From assembly GCF_900964775.1 (NCBI RefSeq), contig NC_041830.1, forward strand, positions 8,351,501 to 8,415,500: a DNA stretch of 64,000 nucleotides, given 5' to 3'. Shown here piece by piece: positions 1-12,800 of this stretch; position 1 is the first letter of the stretch, and every line of letters begins with the position of its first letter. Origin of the DNA: Scleropages formosus. Lineage: Eukaryota > Chordata > Actinopteri > Osteoglossiformes > Osteoglossidae. The translations under genes were made by a program, and so were the position numbers. A model generated the notes under the pieces. The model saw only the letters and a program-made list of their open reading frames with translations, did not search any database and was not told where the DNA came from.

Positions 1-587
1 AAAGGACGTCTTCCATACGTCAATAACGGCAACGCATCACATGTCATTACTGACGTCAACAAACTTTCAAGAGGCGTAAAAGCGACAAACCCCAAAAGGG
101 CTCTTTTCTGGGGAGGTGTGTGATTCTACAATCAATCATTTGATAAATAATAATTTTCAACCCACAAGCATTAGATAATTGTCCCCAAACCACCCTTTTA
201 GGTGCATTGATCATAAAATGCCAAAAAAAGGTCACTAACAATGATCAGAACAACTACTGCTTGAACAAGACTGGGGACCTGAAAAACATTTTTGAATGTT
301 TTAATGAAATGTTCTGAAATTACCCTGAAAGGTGTGCTTTTCATTCTATTTCTTCAGGCAGAATTAATTTCACGCAACACACATTTCACAAGCAAGCCGC
401 CAAAAAGTGCTTCACACGGCACAGGCCGCAGGCAATTAAAAACACCGAAAAACAAAAACGTAATCTGTCTTCCCAAAGCCCTTGTAAAGATGATTTCGCG
501 ACACACCTACAAAAAGATTTACATTTGTTTGTTTATCTGATGCCTTTCTCCAACGTGACTTACAACGTTATGCTACTTACACTCATT

Positions 588-758
588 CACATTTATTTAT
601 TTACATCTATTTATCAGACGCTTTTCGATTTACCCATCTACAGAGCTGAGAAATTTTTCCTCTATATATTCAGGGTAAGTACAGTAAGAGGTGGGATTCA
701 AATCTGGGTCCTTTGAGTGCAAGACAGCAGCTCTAACTGCTGTGCTACCTGCTGCCCG
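588..758 (-). repeat. SINE-C copy
   Basis: The tail (TTATCAGACGCTTTT on the plus strand) comes first, then the B-box region GGGATTCAAATCTGGGTCCT and the head GTGCTACCTGCTGCCC, so the element is on the minus strand, inside the rabep1 intron after exon 13. Confidence 0.75.
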
Positions 759-861
759 ATAATACCCTAATAGTAGTAGTAATAAAAAAAAATAATGCCC
801 TCCGATCATCTCTTCAATTATATCCATGCAGCTGTAGCTCGAGTCGGCGACTTCCTCATAC

Positions 862-3800
862 CGGCACAGCGGTGGGCAGCTGGAAATCCTCCTGCTGCTG
901 TAAAGAGAGGTGCAGCCGGTGCTTCCCCTGGAGGCTCTCGTTGTCCCGCTGCAGCCGGCTCAGCTCGTCGGCCACCTGCTCCCGCGACTGCATCAGCACA
1001 GCCTGCGGAACAGAGCCACGAAAACGCCTTTAGACGCAACTGCGGGACGGGTGAAGACGGCATTTAAAGGCCCTGTGGGCTGGGTGGAAGGTCGAGGGTA
1101 GGGAGTCAGCCATATGACAAACATACAACACATTACTACAATTTTTAACCTTTACTCCTTTATGTAATGTGACTTATTCAACTTTACAATGATTTAACCC
1201 TAAATATAACTGGGTATTTCTACTGCAACAATTCAGAATAAGTACATCAACCAAGGGTACCACTGCAGGTGTGGGATTTGAACCAAAAACCCTTGAACAA
1301 CAAGATGACATCCTTAGCCACTAACACAACGCAATGTAACAAGACAAATAATATTGGCCTGTACTTAATGTGTGGTATTCTCACACCCCCACTTAGTAAT
1401 CTGCTCAAGGATGTGGGTGTTGAACAACAAGGAACTAAAACTTGTGTATAAACTCTAAAGCAGAGTTTCTGTTCAGATGTCTAAAACACTGGCACGGCAG
1501 GCAGCTCAGCCCTGTAACTTCACCGCAACTTCAGAAATTCACAATGACATATCTAAGGCGTGACTACGACGAAAGGTGCGACTGACAGCGAGCTGAAACC
1601 ATGTTTTGTGGACTTTGCACGCAACACAAAACATGAGGACAAAAGTACAGCTCATCCCGGCAAGACGGGAGTGGAGGGGTCTCCTCGTGTCATTAGATCG
1701 TATCGCATACGTCTTTTTTTTATCATTCTGACGTAAGGTGACAACAACTGGAGCTTCATTTTGCCAGTTAATCAACCACTGCAAAGATGAAATTACCAAT
1801 GATCATGATGGCACAGCATTTACATCATTTGTTTACTAAATCTAAAAGATTTTTTTTTGGGTAATGAAATGTTTTGCACAATTGCATGACTTTAAATATT
1901 TACAAAGTGATTTTTTCTTAATAATTTGCTTTCAACGTTGCCGATTTATTAAGCTTTTTGTTCCTAAATTGTATAAAACTTTTTAATTTCAGTAATTTTC
2001 AAGTAATTTCTTGTCGTGGTTGTCCACAGGCTAACCCGAAATCACTGACTCCAAGGCTGAGGGGGTGGGGGACACCCCGGACAGGATGCCAGTCCATCTT
2101 AAGGTAGCCACACACATGGCAATTTAGCAAAACAAATTCACCTGAACGGCATGTCTTTGGAGTGTGGGAGGAAACCAGAGCACCTGGAGGAAGCCCACGC
2201 AGACACTAGACAAACTGAGCCACAATCCAACTTATGCCCAGACAGCCCAGAAGCTGTGAGGCAGCGGTGCTACCCGCTGTGCCACTATGACCCACCCCAC
2301 AAAGAAAAGCATAATATCACGATGCGCTGGACTGTCAGGTCTTCCCGACATCCGGAACACCTGACGACGCAAGCGTTCCAAGCGCTGGCTCTCACCATCT
2401 GCTCCTGCGTGTTCCTCTTAGCCTGGGAAAAGGCCTGCTGCAGTGTCTGGAGAAGTGTCTCCGACTCCTGCACCTTCTGCATAAGCGTGGAGACCTGTAG
2501 GAGACCCAAAGGGTTACTAGGATGTCCTGACGCAACACACGGAAACCAGCAGTTCATTCAATCAGTAACACCGAGTGCAGAGAAGCAGATTTATGGAAAT
2601 CTGTGTCATGGCTTAAAATCTACGTGTGCAAAGAAAGAACTCGCTTGCTCACACTGGCTCCTCGGCTTCTGAAGCCAACAGAATGGAAGTCTGTTCGTAA
2701 CTTCAGTTTGTTTGTAAAAGTTGCTTTAACCACTAAGGCACAATTAATACAAGCTTAATATATCCATCGATTTATTTCCTGGTTAGACACTGCAAAAACC
2801 TAGATAAAGCTATAATAAATTTTTGAAACACTTAAAAATGTCATTATTGTATTACCTTCAAACACTACTAAAATCAAAACGGATTTAAATTTTTTTTTTT
2901 TTTTTTTTTAATCAAAAGTACGCTCATCATCTTGTAGTTACTGCTAACACAAGCTGTAAGGGAGGGGAGTCGCACGTCTCCTCGCATTGCATGTTACTAC
3001 TATCCAATGTGATTTATAGTGTACAGCTACTTAGTACAATTTCTTACTCATTTATACCTTAAGTTCAAGATATGTACCATGTTTAAGGGCACTACAGCAA
3101 GGGGAGTAGTGCTACACGGGGCCTCTAATAGCACAGTGTCTGCACACCTTACAGAGTGAAAAACATAGGTGATCTTATCGAGTTTTTTTTTTTTTGTGCC
3201 CTGCCTCATGCCCTATTCTTCCTGGATAGGCTCTGGACCACCATGACCGTGCACTGCACAAGTGGTTATCCATAACAAAAGAATGGAAGTATAAAAGGAA
3301 AGCTAGACAATAATGTTTCTACGAATATAAAATGTTACTAAAATATATTGCACATAAAATATCTTAGTTTGGCATTTTAATTAATCAAAGGCAACATTGT
3401 CTGGAAACAAATTACATTTTTCAATAAGAAATAATGGTCATTCACCTTCCTCGCAACAGGAATTTGCTAATTAATCCGGGTTTTGAAAAATTGGCGTGCA
3501 CCTTTTAATACGAGCAACAAAAATGAAAATGGTGTTACAAAGTGTGACAAAGAGCACTGATGAAAGGGGAAAAAAGTCAACTTCCATTTCATTACTAACT
3601 TGCTCAAAACTATCCACACAGAAAAGTCATTTCAAGAAGTACGTTTTTTGTGATAATTCATTAGGCCTGACGGAGCATTTATTCTGCTGAATTGCTTGAT
3701 TGGCATTCAAACCACATTTTCTGCCGTCATTTCGCAAATCTATCTCACTAAAGGTAAAGAGATGCAAAATTAATCTGTTTCTCGGAGCTCTGCAACACCA

Positions 3801-6800
3801 CTATCAAACCAAACAAACGAAGCCATCCGGAAAGAAATCCCACAAATGTCAAAGGCAGTGGCTTCCAAACCGCTCGTCAGGGAACCCCAGCCCTTATTTC
3901 TGAGGCCTGGACACCACAGCAGGAGGAAGTGCGTTTTCTAACAGCAATTTGCATGATGGCCAAGAAAAAAGCCCTTTCGCTAATATTCACAGTATTTCAA
4001 TATTCCCTTGCCTGGTCAGCCAAAGCAGACTGTAGTTCTGTTTTTTTTTTTTTGTTGAAGAATGCACAAAAAATGTGACCGGTCCTGAGCCCGGGACTGG
4101 AGCCACACACTGACCTTTGTGTTAGTTTCCTCATTGGTGACCTTCACAGAGGACTCCAGCTCTTGTTTTTCATTCATCGTTCTCTCCAGCTGATCATTTG
4201 CCTGTCGAAGCATCATCTGCAACTTCTTCACCTGGTGCGCAAGACATAAAAAGAGGGCTTCACTTAGACATTAGTACGTCATCCTCTGTAATCAGATTTT
4301 AGGGAAACAAGGTGCTCCAAAAGAGCTTTTTTTCCATGCCCGATATGAAGCGTCTCCCCCTTGAGCTACGGTACTCAGGCAACCCCAGGCGAAAAGACAC
4401 ACAACTCTTCTAGTATGAGAACTCTGAACCTTCCCACTTCTCACTCTGCAGGTTTTCCCAGATGATGTAACACAACCAGAAGGTGGTGACATTTGCGTCC
4501 GTCTCCTTTTTAGTCACCAAAGTGACCGCAGCTTTCACTGCGAGCTATGACAGGGAGAAAACCGTGGCCATCAACATCAAGGGACTAGAGCCAGATCCTT
4601 GGGTCTTCTTGGCACAGATAGCTAGCGTGGTGCACAGTGGGTTCACATCTATCTCTCCTCTCTTGTGGTACACCAGCACGGTTCCTTGAGGGATCTGACC
4701 CTGCAACCTTCATCTCATTAAGTCTAGTTCCTTGACCTCATCTGCTAGAACCTGCTGGCTCCATATTTAATACACGCCATATATGCAGTTTATCTTCACA
4801 TGACTGCACCTCAAGTGACTGGACACTGGGAAGACAGAACAGCACAGTGTGTCACAATATTATTTCTAATACATTTTCTAGAACACCAAAAAAAATCTGG
4901 GAAAAATCTGAAAAAAGGAAAAAAAATTTAAATCATACTTTCCATAATTTGTGGGATTTACCTGCACTGCACCAGCACGGTACGGTATTTATTTTATTAT
5001 TGTTTTACTACAGAAATGTCTATTTTACTGTCTCATTTTGTCAATATTATGATATGTTGGAATGACCAGTCAATCCCGCATTAGTCAAAGACAAACTGCA
5101 TAAACATTAAGAGTCAGCTTGCAAAGATTTTTTGAATCATGCCCAAACTAAAAATTTTAAACTAATTTAGCACATATTAAATTAGTGAAATAAGGTCATG
5201 TATATCTACCTGGTCTCGTGTCTCTGCTTCTTGGCCCTGGATGACCTGTAGCTGCTTCTCATAATTGGAGCACATGTCGCAACGACGACCCAGCTTCCTA
5301 CCAGCATTCTTAACCTTTATACACAAGATATTGAAAAACAGATTCACAAAACCAAAAGCATTTTCTTGTGCATATTTCAACTCAACATTTGAGAAACCAT
5401 TTCAAGAGTTTCCTTCAACAGTGATTTACTGACATATTACTCTCCTTATAAGCTTCTGAAGGAAATGTAGATATGCAGTTATTACAATGACATGACAATG
5501 GCACAATGAGTCAGTGCAGTAGAAACAAGTGTAAAGGCTGCATTATGAAACAAAGCGGTGAGCAGCGTACGACAGGGCTCTGACCTCCTGTTGCAGCAGG
5601 TTCCACTCGGACTCGCTGACCAGCCGGTAGCCAGCAGGGGTCAGGTACGACGTATCGGGAGCCTGCGAGATGCTAGACAGTAGGGATGCCGTCTCCTCCT
5701 GCTCAGGCGTCATGGCCTTGATGGCCTTCTCTTGGTCCTTGGTGAGCAGGAAGTGGCCGGCAGGCAGCTGAACAGAGCTCAGAGAAACTGAATCTAGCAG
5801 CTCTGAGCCTCCGCTGCAGTCGGCCCCCACCAGCGGCCCAAAGTCTGACTCATCGAGGTTGCTGGCCGACTTGGCCTTGTGGTTGCTGCCCAGGCTGCGA
5901 GCCTGAGCCCCTGGTCCCGAGGAGCCCAAGCTGTCCGTGGACTGCACCCTCCTAAGCCCATCCCTGTAGAGCTCAGAGCACTCCGGGCCGCCCGCCAGGT
6001 CCGCATCCAGAGACTGTATGGAGCTGTGCATGCTGTGGTTCGTGTGGGTCTGTGAATGGGGTTAGGGGCGCAAAACCTAGTTACACCTTAACCAAGAACC
6101 ACAGTGAAGCTAAAGCTGAAGAACAGAAATAGAATCCCTTATACTGCGATCAGCTTTCAATGGGTGTTTGCAATGACTCAGCTGAATGACTGACTTGTAC
6201 TTCGTAACTCTAAATTAAGCTCCGTTACACGATATTACACCTTAACCCACATAAACATTTTGCTTTTGTTTATTACGGCTGTACTTCACTGGCTGATACA
6301 CAGCTGTCAGTAATGAGCACTAAGCAAACTGATCACAAAAGCAAGGAGCAAACAGGGTATAATTTCAAAACCTACATCATCAATAGGCAAACCAAGAAGT
6401 GAGTCCTCTGTTGCATCAGTCTGCTCAGCCCCCTCTTCCTCTTTCAGCTCTTTGGCCTGGCTGATCCTCAGTTTCTCATCCTCCTCCTACGTATAAAAAG
6501 GAAAGCAAAAACCCCACTCAGTGACAGTAGTGAATGAGCATACTGTATCAGTCAACCTATAAACCATTCCCAGGAAATGAACCATGGAGGCCTTCAGACT
6601 TCATCTGCAACCCTTTGACACGTGGCAGCCTTCTGATCATGTTTGTTCTGCTCTCCGTGTCAGTTTCGGGGCTGTCACCTTTCACATCGATAACAAGAGC
6701 AAGTTTCTCACTTTTTCTTTTTCACTTTTAAGTTCCCGTTATCAAAAGAAACATCACTCAGCAGGATCAGCTGCAAGTATTTGCAGACTGAATAACCTAG

Positions 6801-9800
6801 AGCATCTAATACAACCTGGCTTACATTTTAGCCCTTGACAGCCAGCTGCATTCACCTATATTTATGTATATGTTAAAAACCAGCAATTCTCAAAATCTAA
6901 AGCCCTAAAGGTTAAAAAAAAAAAAAAAAAAAACTAACTAATTTGCACCTGGCATGCATGTGATACCCAAGGCGAGTGGACACCAATAAAGCAATAAAGA
7001 GTTCAAGCAGATCAAACACGGTATAACCTGTGGCTCCCAACAACTTGGGTTCCACACTGTTGAGTTGGGTAGGAGTAAAGCTGTCAGGAATGATCAGAGG
7101 GGCATCGGGAACAAATCCGAATGTACGTTCGGAGGCAGGTCGTACCTGGTCCCTTTTCTTCATCTCCTCGACCTGGCGCAACTGCTCTGAGGACAGCACG
7201 CTCTCCATCCTCTGCATGTCCCTCATCAACAGCCTCTGTGACTCTAGGAACTGGTCATTGGCCCGTTGCCACGTGTGCTTCAACTGATTGTGCTGCTGCC
7301 GCTCCAGCTCCAACAGGTGACACACTGGGAGGTGACAAAAAAGCCCTACTGCTGACACCAAACAGACATTCAAGACCCCCCCCCACACTACTCACAGCAA
7401 GACTTTACTGGTGCATGGATGAGCAACTCAGTGTTAATAGTGTATCTAGCAGTGTAAATCACCTTGGGAGAGTAAGGTCTGGGGTGGTAACACTACATAG
7501 TGCTCATTGGAAGGCGCTTTGGAGAAAAGGGTCTGTTAAATGAACAGTCAGGCAAAGTTACCTTCATGTAGCTCTTTCCGCAGCTTCTCAGTATCTTCCT
7601 GAAGGACGGTTCTCTGGGTGTTCAACACCGCCACATACATCTCCAGATCTGTTCGGCAGGATTTTTCTGCCTCCAGTACGTGATTGAGCTCCTTCACCTG
7701 CCAGATGTTCATGCCATTTAGTTACTTAGCTTCTGCAATATCTTTGTCTAAATTCAGTGCACAAAATAGATTTGGTAGCTGTTAGCGGCAGCACCAACCT
7801 TTGAGGCTTCCAGTTCTTTCACCCAGTCCTCTGCTGCTGTCAGCTTGGTCTTCAGAGCTGCGATTTCCTGCTCCATCGGCATCACCACTGAGCGAAGTTT
7901 CTCTGCATCTTCCTGGGCCTAGGGATATTCAACGGAATCAAAAGCTTCATTCACGTCATTGAATTAAAGACCGATTTCGTGGGTCAGATTCTTCACAGAC
8001 TGCAATACTTATATCAAGAAATTCCTTTAACGGGTCCAAAACTGTAAGACCATTTACCATTTTATTTAACTGAAAGAAGACTCCACATCTCTGGCTCTGT
8101 AACACCAGAGCAGAATTCTACCCCAGAATAACACTGAGCTCATTTGTCCACCCACAGAAGGCTATCCAAAGGAAATCAAATTACAAGCATCTTTCACAAA
8201 GAACTGCTCCATTGTTTTCTGAAAAATGTCTACAGACTGCAGAATTTATACTCAGAAAAGTATTTCTGAAACACTAAGTATTTCTCACATATAGATATGA
8301 ATATGTTGCACAGCCATTCTTGACCATCTAATTTTCAACCAATGTGCTCAAAAATCACACATCACAATATTCTTTGATATTCACTAGCAAGTAAATTGTG
8401 ATCCACATCCCAGAAAACAGAAAAACTAGAGACCAGTCAGTCTTATTTGTTCTATATAGGAAGCACAGCAAGAATCACAATTTGTGTTTCAGGTGGTGGA
8501 TTTCCCCTTAAAGGCATTCACTTGAACGCGCGGCTCTCATGAAGGAAACCAAAAGCAAAACCAAAAGCAGGCACTGCATGCCATTTCTTCAAAGAATACA
8601 TCAAGCCTTATAAAAGGGTTTAGAATAATCTGTGTACAGTGTTAAAAACCGTGCATATTAAAATCAGCACTAGTTATCCAGGTCCAATGCTGAACACAAG
8701 GGACACAACACACTGCAGCAACAAGCCAACAGAATATAACAAATGCACTTCCCCTCAGCTGCCATAAAGTAATACTGGAGAGATGAAATCAGAAATGGTT
8801 ATGTTTCACTGAATATCAAAGATCTAATAACATTGGGAGAAGTGCAATAAAACACAATGTGTGGTGTAATGAAAAACATTTTGCACCTTCTTCATCTCGT
8901 TCTCCAGGTTCTCCTCCTCATGGCCCTCAGACAGCCGCCTACGCAGCTCGGCCACCTCCCTCTCCATGGCCTCGCGGTACTGGGCCCACTGAGCACGCTC
9001 CTGCTCTAGCCGCTGGTGGAACTGCACCTCATAATCCCGCACCGTATCTGGGGGGAGAAGCAGGGAGCGCTGGAGAGAGCAGAATGATGCGCGAAACCCC
9101 TCCACAGACTTATGTGCTTCCATATTTCGTAGACACTTTTCTCTACGATTTTTCCAGGCTAAGAGGATGCAATTACAGCTTTAAAATAAATACTAAACAA
9201 TGAAATAAGTACAGCATTGCATCACTTATTAACTGGGTTCTAGAAAAAGTTCACATGAACTAGATAAATGGATATTTGTGCAGTTTCAGTACAATTTATA
9301 TCTGTAAGAACAAAAATGGGAATTGTTCAAGCAATAGTGCTTCCTACTATACCAGGGGAATGTGAAAGATGCACCTTAAAAAGGATAGGAAAACATGGGA
9401 CTGTTTTGAACTGATGCTGGATGAAAGTTTTAAAGACACTACAAACAGGAAGGAAGACAAAGAATATTGGATCAAATCAGATGTAAAACTGTCACTAGAA
9501 GCGCATTTGAGGAGACTGTGGTTATCGAATTTTGGACATGCCATAAGAAGTCTGGATAGTCTCAAAAAAACAGAAGTGCTTGGGAAAGCAGGAGGGAAAC
9601 GAAAAGAGAATGACAGGGACCTATATGGGTGGACTCAAACACAGCAGCAGTGCGTACACTCCTTTCAGTACTGAAGACACAAGTAGAGGACTGAAGTTTC
9701 CAAGATACTCTGATTGCAAAGAGCTGACATCAACTCAATGACACTTTACAGAAACACTACAATTTTCTCACACTCTACCAAGCAACAGCACACATGAAGA

Positions 9801-12800
9801 TATGATGAGACCAGAGGAATCTGTTAGACTTTGAGGTTTGAAGGGCCCGGTGGTGGAACTGTACCTTTCATGATGGCCTGTAGCGAGGCCACCTCCTCCT
9901 GCCACTGCCTCTTCACCTGGTCGATAGCTTCCTGTTTGGTGGTCTCCGAAACAGTGGCCACTGCTTTGATGTTTTCCATCTCTGCACGGGCCTCCACCAG
10001 CTGGGCCTGAACGCGGCTCAGCTCCGCCTGGGAAGTCTCCAGAGAAGCTCCTTGCCTCTTCAGCTCCTCTGCACACGAGCAGACAAGGGCCAGGGAAGGG
10101 ATCAGTTCAAAGAAAGAAAGTTTTGGAACACTTCTAAGTGTAAAAATGTTGATCAATAAAATACAAAGGGCTTGACACAAACAGACAGATGTAGAAAGGA
10201 AAAGCGCAACACAAGCCAAGAAACTGAAAATGTTCAACAAATAAAGCTAAATAAAAAGCTTCCATCGTCCGAGAATGATGACAAGGCAGAACGCATCTTT
10301 ATTTTCTGGTTCTTATTTGCTACCCCAGGGCAGGGAAGGTGGTTTGAGAACAGTCTTTTACCTTCTTTTGACAGGTAAAGCTCCTTGAATTTGGCCCGCT
10401 TCTGGTTGAACTCCATCTCCAGCTGCTGCTTGAATTTCAAGAGCTCGGCGCGCTCTTTCTCCAGGGCTTCCACGCGCTGCTGCAGGCCCCCTGCTGGAGA
10501 GGAGGACCAAGAGAATGTAAGAAGCAATGCAGCAACCCCCCCAGCCTCCACAAGGACTGCCCACAAAGGATGCTTTTGCCCCCTCCCCCATAACCACACC
10601 CTCAGGCCCTTGCTCACATACAAATCCACAGAGGAGTGAAATCTTAAATAATGAATGACATTGTGAAAATATGAGCTGAAGGGCTGCCAACTGAGTGCCC
10701 TGAAACATTCTTCATTTGTTATAGAAGTTCAGCCACCACATTAAAATTAGATTAAGTTGTAAAATCAATTTCTTGCCCAGTGTTGATTAATGATTGATGT
10801 TGGGTTCTTTCTTTGATTTGGACTATTTGTTGCTCCTGAATCCAACACAGCATAGATGCATTTCGTTCATGTTGCACTAAAGAAAATCTACTCAACCAGC
10901 AGACACATTCTACCCGCTGTGGCGAAAATTTCCATCTCGTGTTCAACACTGGCCCCCAGAGAGCAAACGTGTAGGGTCAGACGCTAAAGATCAATACTCA
11001 AAACCTCACAACAAAGAACAAGAGCAGCTGAATAACTGAACAACAATACGTCAAACACGACTGTACCGCGCCATTTGAAATATTAAAGACCCCGCTAGTA
11101 ATCTACTGTCTGCTCCACTGGGAATTAGGGTGGTCTCTCACTCCTCAAATAAATGGAGAGATGGACTCTCCTATGCTCAAAAATACTTCTCGCTTCAACA
11201 AATATATACATTATCTGGGTGTCACAGGTATTAGACCCCCTTTGATGTGCTGCTGAAAACAGATCTGACAGCCTGGAAAGCTCAGCCTGTTTGTTACGAA
11301 ACCACATCATCCAAAGCCCACCAAATATTCGGAGGCACCATCTTCACTTAAGAACGTGGAAGACTGCAGAATATTCCTTAAGCTGACAAAGTCGGTTGCA
11401 CAGCGGCTGGCAGCTCTGGCTTAATGTCGTTTCTACAGAAACGATCTTCGCTGCAGACAGGTCTTGCTCAAATCCTTCTCTCTGAAAAATGGCTTTGCAC
11501 AGGCTCAGGGATAAATAAGTTCATAAAAATTAAAATTTATATGAAAAGTTTTTCAGTGCAAATCCTAAACCTTCCATTACTCCTTGGTAGTATAAAATGG
11601 TAAAAAGGTAGTCTTACTGGGAAAAAAACCATTACAAAAGTCATTAGTTATGAAAACAAACTAACATTTGACATGATGTATGAAATATAAACCAAAGTCC
11701 CAAAATTAAGAGTTTATAAATTACAACTAAATGCCTTGGACATACTTCAATTTTACTCCCAGGTGTCAGAGAACATCTTGGCTAAAATAATTTCATGACT
11801 AGAATAGCCTTGAAAAGCAGAAGTGAATGTCAACTTACTGTATTTAAGCATGTTAAACACAAGCTGCAGAAAAAAAATGTTAATTATAAATTAAAATATG
11901 AATATTAAAGTACTTGAATTCTGATGGAAATTGAGTTATTTCAGATCTGTTTTTTTTCTAAACGAATTGCATCTGAAAATCGTATTTTTTTAAAATCAGT
12001 GACAAACACATTTCAACATGGAATTATATTCATATGACAAAATATAAAGGTTTACAGTATGTACTACAAGCTATTAGAGAAATTGAGAAGACAGAGTTTG
12101 ACATTATACACCACTGTGTGTAAATGTACTTTATTTTCACCGTTTAGCTCATGCTTTAACAATTACAAAACCTAATTAAAACATGAATCTGTCAAACCCA
12201 CACCGCCCTTTTGTTATGATGATATTCAATGTTGCCGTGACATTTAACCCATAACTTCAGTTAAAAACTTTTTAAATCTTTCACATTAATTTCTATAGCT
12301 TTAACTACAAGGCACTAACATTTCAGAAAAACACTTCAGACATGAAAAACAGCCCTAAAATACAACCAAAACAAATTTCAAAGATTTCCGTTTATTTACT
12401 GATACTACTACTAACTAATCACCTCTACCAGACTCACTTCGCCCATGATCTCTTAAGGTTATGTAAAATGTAAATGTTCATGCTCTCCAATTTAAGATCA
12501 CGTGCAGATAAGCTTTAACGCAGCTACTCCTGTAATGTAATGTAAATGTTTGTGTGTATCTCAAGAAAAAAAATGATCGTGAAGCATCGATATTCTCAGT
12601 TTTATGTAGCTACTCATGTGATGAACATTGGTTCATATGGTGGAAAGAACCTAACTGTACTTAAGAATCACACGTCTGCAACTATGTCTCCTAATGGAAC
12701 GTACATCTTGTATTTTCTGAGATGTATGTCACTTTGGAGAAAAGCGTCTGCTAAATGAATATATGTAAATGTAATCACGTAAGATCAAAAGTGATTGGAA

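Larger units (their letters stand above)
1003..2395 (-). other. rabep1 intron 12
   Basis: It contains a worn SINE-C (1160-1325) and a composite SINE-B/D-like remnant (2040-2285). The interval 1330-2030 shows nothing recognisable. Confidence 0.6.

Noticed and set aside
818-1067. Overlapping 80-90-codon frames on both strands
   Set aside because: These are GC-rich shadows of rabep1 exon 13 (862-1002).
2151-2672. 173-codon plus-strand frame
   Set aside because: It runs through a SINE-like repeat and antisense through rabep1 exon 12; no motif of its own.
4440-4760. 68-codon plus-strand frame in rabep1 intron 10
   Set aside because: The DNA looks less AT-rich than the intron but has no recognisable protein or repeat signature; too little to call.
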